Assembly (NCBI GenBank): GCA_029932445.1
Contig: JAOZQB010000057.1
Coordinates: forward strand, 5,589 to 15,060
Direction of reading: 5' to 3'
DNA: 9,472 bases
From: Bacteroidales bacterium
GTDB lineage: Bacteria; Bacteroidota; Bacteroidia; Bacteroidales; JAADGE01
Below the pieces are notes generated by a model that was not told where the DNA came from, did no database searches, and saw only the letters and a program-made list of their open reading frames with translations. The position numbers and the translations under genes are program-made. This document shows, piece after piece, positions 5,466 to 9,472 of the stretch. Every line of letters starts with the position of its first letter. Position 1 is the stretch's first letter.

Positions 5466-7334
5466 TTAAGAATATTGTTCAATTATTTGAAGTAAAACAT
5501 CCGGAGCTTCATTTTCAGGAATATTTCTTCGAATAACTTCTTTGTTTTTATACAAGGTAACCTTACCGGTTCCGGTTCCTACATAACCGAAATCAGCATC
5601 GGCCATTTCGCCTAATCCGTTAACGATACAACCCATAATTGCAATTTTAACACCCTTTAAATGAGCTGTTTTCTCTTTTATTTTTGCCGTTGTTTCTTCC
5701 AAATTAAATAAAGTTCTGCCGCAGCTCGGACACGAAATATATTCCGTTTTTGTAATTCGTGTTCTGCATGCTTGTAAAATTCCGAAACTTAATTCATTTG
5801 CTTTTTCAATATCTTCCGGTTTTCCGGAAATCATTATTCCGTCTCCGAAACCGTCAATAAATAAGGCACCGATTTCAGCTGATGCTTTTAAAATTGCATA
5901 GTCGTTAATTGTTTTAAATGTGTGTTTCAGGAGTATCGGATTTTTAATACCGTATGCTTCGGCTTTTAAAAAAAATGCTCTTCCGTAATGAATTGCAGAA
6001 GCAGAATTGGTCAAATTCAAAATAAAAACCGACTGATTGTATTTTTTCAGTTTCTCAAAATCCGTTTTTTGAATTTCGGAAGCATTGATTTCAATAAACT
6101 GAATTTCAGAAACATGTTCTTCTTTTAAATCATTGTATCCCAAATAATTATAACGACAATTTTTATTTTCGGAAATAATTCCGGTTCCGGCAGGCACATT
6201 ATAATTAAAATTTTCATTGTTAATAAACAGATAATCTGCTGCTAAATCTGTTTTTTCAAATGTGTTTTCCTTTTCATTGAACATAAAACCACTTTCTTTT
6301 ATGCCGTCAGAATTACATTTGCCGGAAATATCCGAAATAACAACCGGAACATTATTTCCGCCGATATTTATTATCTCGGAAGATTTGCGTTTTTCATAAT
6401 CCGTAAAAGTTCGATCCTTGATTTCCGGAGAATCCGCAATGCTAAGAGTTGCAAAATTTTCAGGATTAAATATCTCAACAATTTTTTTTGCAACGGGAAT
6501 TTCTTTTGCCGGTGATTCGGTTAACGAAACTCTGACAGTATCACCGATTCCGTCTGCCAATAAAGTTCCGATACCGGCAGCAGATTTTATTCTTCCTTCC
6601 AAATCGTTTCCGGCTTCGGTAACACCCAAGTGCAAAGGAAAATTCATGTCCTCTTGTCGCATTTGTTGAACCAAAAACCGATTGGCATAAATCATCACCA
6701 GCGGATTACTCGCCTTCATGGAAATAACAATGTCATTAAAATTTTCAGCTTTGCAAATACGCAAAAATTCCATGGTTGCTTCGGTCATGCCTTCAGGAGT
6801 ATCACCGTATCTGCTTAATATTCTGTCGGATAAGGAGCCGTGATTCGTGCCGATACGAATGACCGTTTTATGTTCTTTACAAATATTAAGAAGCGGAATA
6901 AAATTCGTTTTTAAACTTTCAACTTCTGCGGTATATTCTTCATCGGTATATTCAATATGTTTAAATTGTTTTAAATCGGCATAATTTCCGGGATTAATCC
7001 GAACTTTTTCAATAATTTTTGCGGCAAGTTCAGCCGCTTTCGGACTGAAATGAATATCCGCAATCAAAGGAACATCAAATCCTCTTTTTTTCAGTAAGGT
7101 TTTTATATCATTTAATTTTTCGGCAACTCGTGTTGTTTGAACCGTTAATCGCACATAATCGGCACCGGCTTCGGTAATTTCAATAATTTGATTGACCGTT
7201 GCTTCAACATCCGATGTATCGGTATTGGTCATTGACTGTATTCTTATCGGTTCATCACCCCCGAGAGGAATTGCTCCTATTGATATTTTTTGTGTTTTAA
7301 TTCTGTTATAATTGAAATAATCTTCGATATACAT
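5466..7334 (-). CDS. ispG: (E)-4-hydroxy-3-methylbut-2-enyl-diphosphate synthase, long three-domain form
   Basis: IspG (GcpE) reductively converts MEcPP to HMBPP, the penultimate MEP step, using a [4Fe-4S] cluster. This copy has 622 residues against about 370 in E. coli. The N-terminal TIM-barrel part (about 1-290) holds IRIQSMTNTDT, DYVRLTVQ, ADIHFSP, VRINPGN and IGTNHGS. A middle domain of roughly 220 residues (about 295-515) is inserted, as in plant, Chlamydia and Bacteroidota enzymes. The C-terminal cluster domain carries C535 and C538 (CPSCGRT), C569 (MGCIVNG) and E576 (GLGEM). These match the three Cys plus one Glu ligands of the E. coli enzyme, including the seven-residue C-to-E spacing. 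Nothing is missing. The ATG at 7334 (MYIEDYFNYN) is well placed. Electrons must come from a ferredoxin or flavodoxin. No consensus -7 box lies immediately upstream; TATATTTG on the minus strand at 7628-7621 would imply a leader of about 280 bases. Confidence 0.97.
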   Translation of the reverse strand: MYIEDYFNYNRIKTQKISIGAIPLGGDEPIRIQSMTNTDTSDVEATVNQIIEITEAGADYVRLTVQTTRVAEKLNDIKTLLKKRGFDVPLIADIHFSPKAAELAAKIIEKVRINPGNYADLKQFKHIEYTDEEYTAEVESLKTNFIPLLNICKEHKTVIRIGTNHGSLSDRILSRYGDTPEGMTEATMEFLRICKAENFNDIVISMKASNPLVMIYANRFLVQQMRQEDMNFPLHLGVTEAGNDLEGRIKSAAGIGTLLADGIGDTVRVSLTESPAKEIPVAKKIVEIFNPENFATLSIADSPEIKDRTFTDYEKRKSSEIINIGGNNVPVVISDISGKCNSDGIKESGFMFNEKENTFEKTDLAADYLFINNENFNYNVPAGTGIISENKNCRYNYLGYNDLKEEHVSEIQFIEINASEIQKTDFEKLKKYNQSVFILNLTNSASAIHYGRAFFLKAEAYGIKNPILLKHTFKTINDYAILKASAEIGALFIDGFGDGIMISGKPEDIEKANELSFGILQACRTRITKTEYISCPSCGRTLFNLEETTAKIKEKTAHLKGVKIAIMGCIVNGLGEMADADFGYVGTGTGKVTLYKNKEVIRRNIPENEAPDVLLQIIEQYS

Positions 7335-7406
7335 TTTTTATTGTTTTATAATCTTGTCTGTGTCAAGTAGGTTCAAAAACTTTTTAATTTTACGAACTTT
7401 TAACTC

Positions 7407-7421
7407 TATATTTGCAAATAT
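7407..7421 (+). promoter_or_regulatory. Plus-strand -7-like box overlapping a 14-bp palindrome
   Basis: TATATTTG at 7407-7414 matches TAnnTTTG and points toward gldA. It is embedded in the perfect palindrome ATATTTGCAAATAT (7408-7421). If used, transcription would begin near 7421 and run through both hairpins, giving a gldA leader of about 250 bases. A palindrome across a -7 box is what an operator would look like, but A/T-rich DNA makes such matches fairly likely by chance. Confidence 0.35.
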
Positions 7422-7481
7422 TGTTGTCCGATTGAAATCTTATAAACAGGTTAAAACCTTAATGTCGGTGATTTTTTTCAG

Positions 7482-7501
7482 CCCCCGACTTAAGTCGGGG
7501 G
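7482..7501. repeat. 20-bp perfect GC-rich palindrome, REP/MITE-like hairpin
   Basis: CCCCCGACTTAAGTCGGGGG is a perfect 20-base palindrome and far more GC-rich than its surroundings. It is preceded by TTTTTTTCAG and followed by an A/T spacer containing a further CCCGAC (7513-7518). Hairpins of this 'GACTTAAGTC' type, paired with a 'GGACTTTAGTCC' type, resemble dispersed intergenic palindromes I associate with Bacteroidota genomes; that resemblance is from memory. On the minus strand the hairpin is followed by CTGAAAAAAA, so it does not look like a standard terminator for a leftward transcript. Confidence 0.6.
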
Positions 7502-7524
7502 TTAATATAAAACCCGACAAAAAC

Positions 7525-7543
7525 AAGGACTTTAGTCCTTTTT
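7525..7543 (+). terminator. Stem-loop with T tail, possible terminator/attenuator or second half of a repeat element
   Basis: AAGGACT (7525-7531) pairs with AGTCCTT (7534-7540) and is followed by TTT, making a run of five T. Alone it looks like a small intrinsic terminator for plus-strand transcription. No plus-strand gene ends here, so it could attenuate a long gldA leader or be the right hairpin of a two-hairpin repeat with 7482-7501. Confidence 0.45.
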
Positions 7544-7614
7544 AATAAACTCATATAGAAAGACATAATAAATATTCCGTATTTTTACATATTTTATAAT
7601 TAATCGGATAACAT

Positions 7615-7628
7615 TATTTGCAAATATA
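7615..7628 (-). promoter_or_regulatory. Second TATTTGCAAATA palindrome overlapping a minus-strand -7-like box
   Basis: The 12-bp palindrome TATTTGCAAATA (7615-7626) is identical to the core at 7409-7420, 206 bases away. Read on the minus strand, 7628-7621 is TATATTTG, matching TAnnTTTG and pointing toward ispG. The two boxes therefore face each other across the hairpin element. Whether either is a real promoter is uncertain. Confidence 0.35.
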
Positions 7629-7674
7629 TTATAATATCAAGTTTAAGCATATTTTATTTTAAATACCAAAGAAG

Positions 7675-8583
7675 ATGTCATTAAAAGCAGAAAATATTAC
7701 AAAAATATACGGTAATCAAAAAGCACTTGACGCCGTAAGTTTTACAATAAAAACAGGAGAAATTGTCGGTTTTTTAGGTCCCAACGGTGCCGGAAAATCA
7801 ACCATGATGAAAATTATTACCGGTTTTATTTCTCAAAACAGCGGTGATATTTTTGTAAATAATTTGAATACAAAATCGAATATAAAAGAAATTAAGCAAC
7901 AAATCGGTTATTTGCCCGAACACAATCCGCTTTATCTTGATATGTTCGTAAAAGAATATTTGAATTTTGTTGCGAAATTGTATTCCGCAGAAAATTATAA
8001 ACTTCGTGTTTCTGAAATTATCGAACAAACCGGTTTAACGAGTGAGCAAAACAAAAAAATCGGTGCTTTATCCAAAGGATTTCGTCAAAGAACCGGACTT
8101 GCAGCCGCCTTAATTCATAATCCGGAAGTATTAATTCTGGATGAACCGACAACGGGACTTGACCCCAATCAAATAATTGAAATAAGAAACTTGATAAAAG
8201 ATGTCGGAAAAGAAAAAACCGTTATGCTTTCAACCCATATTATGCAGGAAGTTGAAGCTATATGCGACCGTGTTATCATTATCAATAAAGGGCAAATTAT
8301 TGCCGATAAACCGGTTGCGGAAATAAATAAACTTACTCGAACAAAAAAACAATCCGTTTTAACAGAATTTGCCGAAGAGATTAACGAAGGTATTTTCGAA
8401 CAACTTTCCGAAACCATTTCTTTCAGAAAAGTGAAATCAAAATCTTTTATTTTTGAAAGTGATACGGACAAAGATATTCGCCCGGAAATTTTTCATTTTG
8501 CCGTCAATCAAAAGTTAACAATCTTAACATTACAACAAAAAGAGCAAAATTTAGAAGATATTTTCAGAATGTTGACACAGTGA
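7675..8583 (+). CDS. gldA: GldA-type ABC transporter ATP-binding protein
   Basis: This 302-residue protein is a complete ABC-2-type ATPase. It shows Walker A GPNGAGKS (35-42), the IGYLPEHNPLYLDM region (77-90) in the Q-loop position with Glu instead of Gln, the signature LSKGFRQR (132-139), Walker B VLILDEPT (152-159) followed by GLDPNQIIEIR, and the switch His H188 in LSTHIM. The unbroken GYLPEHNPLY and EPTTGLDPNQ stretches and the length closely match GldA of Flavobacterium. There it works with the membrane proteins GldF and GldG in an ABC transporter needed for gliding. GldA-like ATPases also occur in non-gliding Bacteroidota, so motility should not be assumed. No GldF or GldG is in view; in Flavobacterium gldA is likewise separate from gldFG. 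The ATG at 7675 (MSLKAENITKIYG) matches the family start. Base composition is normal for the window. Confidence 0.88.
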   Translation: MSLKAENITKIYGNQKALDAVSFTIKTGEIVGFLGPNGAGKSTMMKIITGFISQNSGDIFVNNLNTKSNIKEIKQQIGYLPEHNPLYLDMFVKEYLNFVAKLYSAENYKLRVSEIIEQTGLTSEQNKKIGALSKGFRQRTGLAAALIHNPEVLILDEPTTGLDPNQIIEIRNLIKDVGKEKTVMLSTHIMQEVEAICDRVIIINKGQIIADKPVAEINKLTRTKKQSVLTEFAEEINEGIFEQLSETISFRKVKSKSFIFESDTDKDIRPEIFHFAVNQKLTILTLQQKEQNLEDIFRMLTQ

Positions 8584-8641
8584 AATACGAAAATTTGAAA
8601 TTTGCATCCTTCATCTTTTGCAAACAAATAACTCATATAAT

Positions 8642-9472
8642 ATGAAAAAAATAAGTATAATAATAATTCTTCTTTTTTTGAACAATTATATAATAAGTCA
8701 AGAAACTGTTTCTTCTTTTTTATTTAATAAGTTAAATCTTAATAATAAAACTTTAACTACAAAAGACCAAAAAACAGATTCTTTTATTTTATCCGGTTTT
8801 GATTTTCACCTTTTTAAACCTGCAAATAAAAAAAGCAATAAAAAAGATTCATATAAAATATATTATAAAAATAATCAGATTGTTAAAATTTCGAAGATCG
8901 TTAACTTAAAAAAAATCATAAAATATAGTTTGCATATATTTTCTGTGAATAAAAATATTAAAATCGGTTTTATTTTTATAACAAATAAGGAACATGAGAA
9001 AGAAATATTAAATAGTTTATTTATATTTGATTTAAGAAATTCAACATCATTTTTTATAGAATTTGAACAAATATTTTATATAACCGGTTTCGTGACGGAC
9101 AATTCAGAGAATATACTCTACGAAGAATATCCGGTTGAATTCGACAATATTAACCAAATAAGAACAATTATAGGGCTTGATAAAAATTTAAACCCTATTT
9201 CTAAATATAATTTTTCAGAAGGAAGTATTGTTTCATCTTCTGAAATAATATATAAAGAAAATAAAATTTATGAAAAACTATATATATTTAATTCATGTTA
9301 TACTGAAAATTTAAATAATATAAGCCTTAAATCTTTTTATTATATTTTGAATGATAAATTCTATGTGTCAAAAGTAACATTTGTAACTGATTTAGTTTAC
9401 CCCTCTGATATCAAAGAAGATATATGGCTTCAATTAATAACCGGTTTACCTAAGCCTGTTTCATTTAATTTT
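8642..9472 (+). CDS. Hypothetical secreted protein, AT-rich, partial (runs off the right edge)
   Basis: An uninterrupted frame of 277 codons starts at the ATG at 8642, in front of a clear signal peptide (MKKISIIIILLFLNNYIISQ, cleavage probably near residue 19 or 20). It is still open at the window end. There is no lipobox Cys. The mature part is rich in Asn, Lys, Ile, Phe and Ser, contains a single Cys in what is visible, and alternates short hydrophobic stretches in a way that suggests beta structure. I do not recognise a family or motif. It lies 58 bases after gldA on the same strand. The spacer has TTTG repeats and a near-consensus box (ATCTTTTG, 8613-8620), so it may have its own promoter. 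G+C content is visibly lower than in neighbouring genes and ATA codons are frequent, which would fit a recently acquired or fast-evolving gene. A T9SS sorting domain, if present, would lie beyond the window. Confidence 0.75.
   Translation, partial: MKKISIIIILLFLNNYIISQETVSSFLFNKLNLNNKTLTTKDQKTDSFILSGFDFHLFKPANKKSNKKDSYKIYYKNNQIVKISKIVNLKKIIKYSLHIFSVNKNIKIGFIFITNKEHEKEILNSLFIFDLRNSTSFFIEFEQIFYITGFVTDNSENILYEEYPVEFDNINQIRTIIGLDKNLNPISKYNFSEGSIVSSSEIIYKENKIYEKLYIFNSCYTENLNNISLKSFYYILNDKFYVSKVTFVTDLVYPSDIKEDIWLQLITGLPKPVSFNF

Larger units (their letters stand above)
7335..7674. other. Divergent intergenic region between ispG and gldA
   Basis: This 340-base non-coding stretch separates ispG (leftward) from gldA (rightward). 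From left to right it holds a -7-like box fused to a 14-bp palindrome (7407-7421), a 20-bp perfect palindrome (7482-7501), a second hairpin with a T tail (7525-7543) and a second copy of the 12-bp palindrome with a minus-strand -7 box (7615-7628). A short plus-strand frame across 7354-7545 runs through both hairpins and has no family features, so I do not treat it as a gene. The last 50 bases before gldA are very A/T-rich with no clear promoter of their own. Confidence 0.7.

Noticed and set aside
7354..7545. 63-residue plus-strand frame in the ispG-gldA spacer
   Set aside because: It reads through both palindromic hairpins, has no family features, and starts only 20 bases from the divergent ispG start.
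1..9472. CRISPR array, defence or toxin system, prophage or transposase
   Set aside because: No direct repeat-spacer pattern and no gene of these families was found in the genes read. The short tandem repeat at 2011-2057 lacks unique spacers.

Overview
The window looks like chromosomal DNA from a low-GC member of the Bacteroidota. The evidence is a type IX secretion (T9SS) sorting domain on one protein, a GldA-type ABC ATPase, a long IspG with an inserted middle domain, near absence of Shine-Dalgarno sites, and TAnnTTTG promoter boxes. The exact order cannot be read from the sequence; a Bacteroidales-like or related uncultured lineage would fit. No mobile element with a transposase, CRISPR array, rRNA or tRNA was seen.

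Layout. Bases 1-57 hold the last 18 codons of a plus-strand gene, probably a SpoIIE/PP2C-type serine phosphatase. It ends at a strong stem-loop (69-110) that lies between convergent genes. Six genes then run on the minus strand. In transcription order (right to left) they are ispG (7334-5466), a secreted T9SS-sorted protein (5396-4575), dxs (4471-2564), a dCMP deaminase (2489-2058), an S41 C-terminal processing protease (2004-496, with a displaced tail reaching 386) and a small 2x[4Fe-4S] ferredoxin (299-123). Canonical -7 boxes lie just upstream of dxs and of the T9SS gene, so the block is probably several transcription units rather than one operon. A 340-base divergent intergenic region (7335-7674) carries two palindromic hairpins and two copies of a 12-base palindrome. 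To its right, on the plus strand, are gldA (7675-8583) and the start of an unrecognised, very AT-rich secreted protein (8642 to the window edge).

How the genes relate. dxs and ispG catalyse the first and the penultimate steps of the MEP isoprenoid pathway. IspG needs a low-potential electron donor, and the ferredoxin is a candidate by proximity only. The Ctp protease, T9SS cargo and GldA all belong to envelope and secretion biology. The deaminase feeds dUMP/dTTP synthesis and has no obvious link to its neighbours.

The most notable observation is an apparent frameshift in the Ctp protease. At a run of seven A (543-549, minus strand) the open frame diverges from the family and stops after 15 unrelated residues. 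The overlapping frame continues for 52 codons with a convincing family C-terminus. I did not find a convincing new multi-gene system here; most of the window is core metabolism with some unusual intergenic structure.
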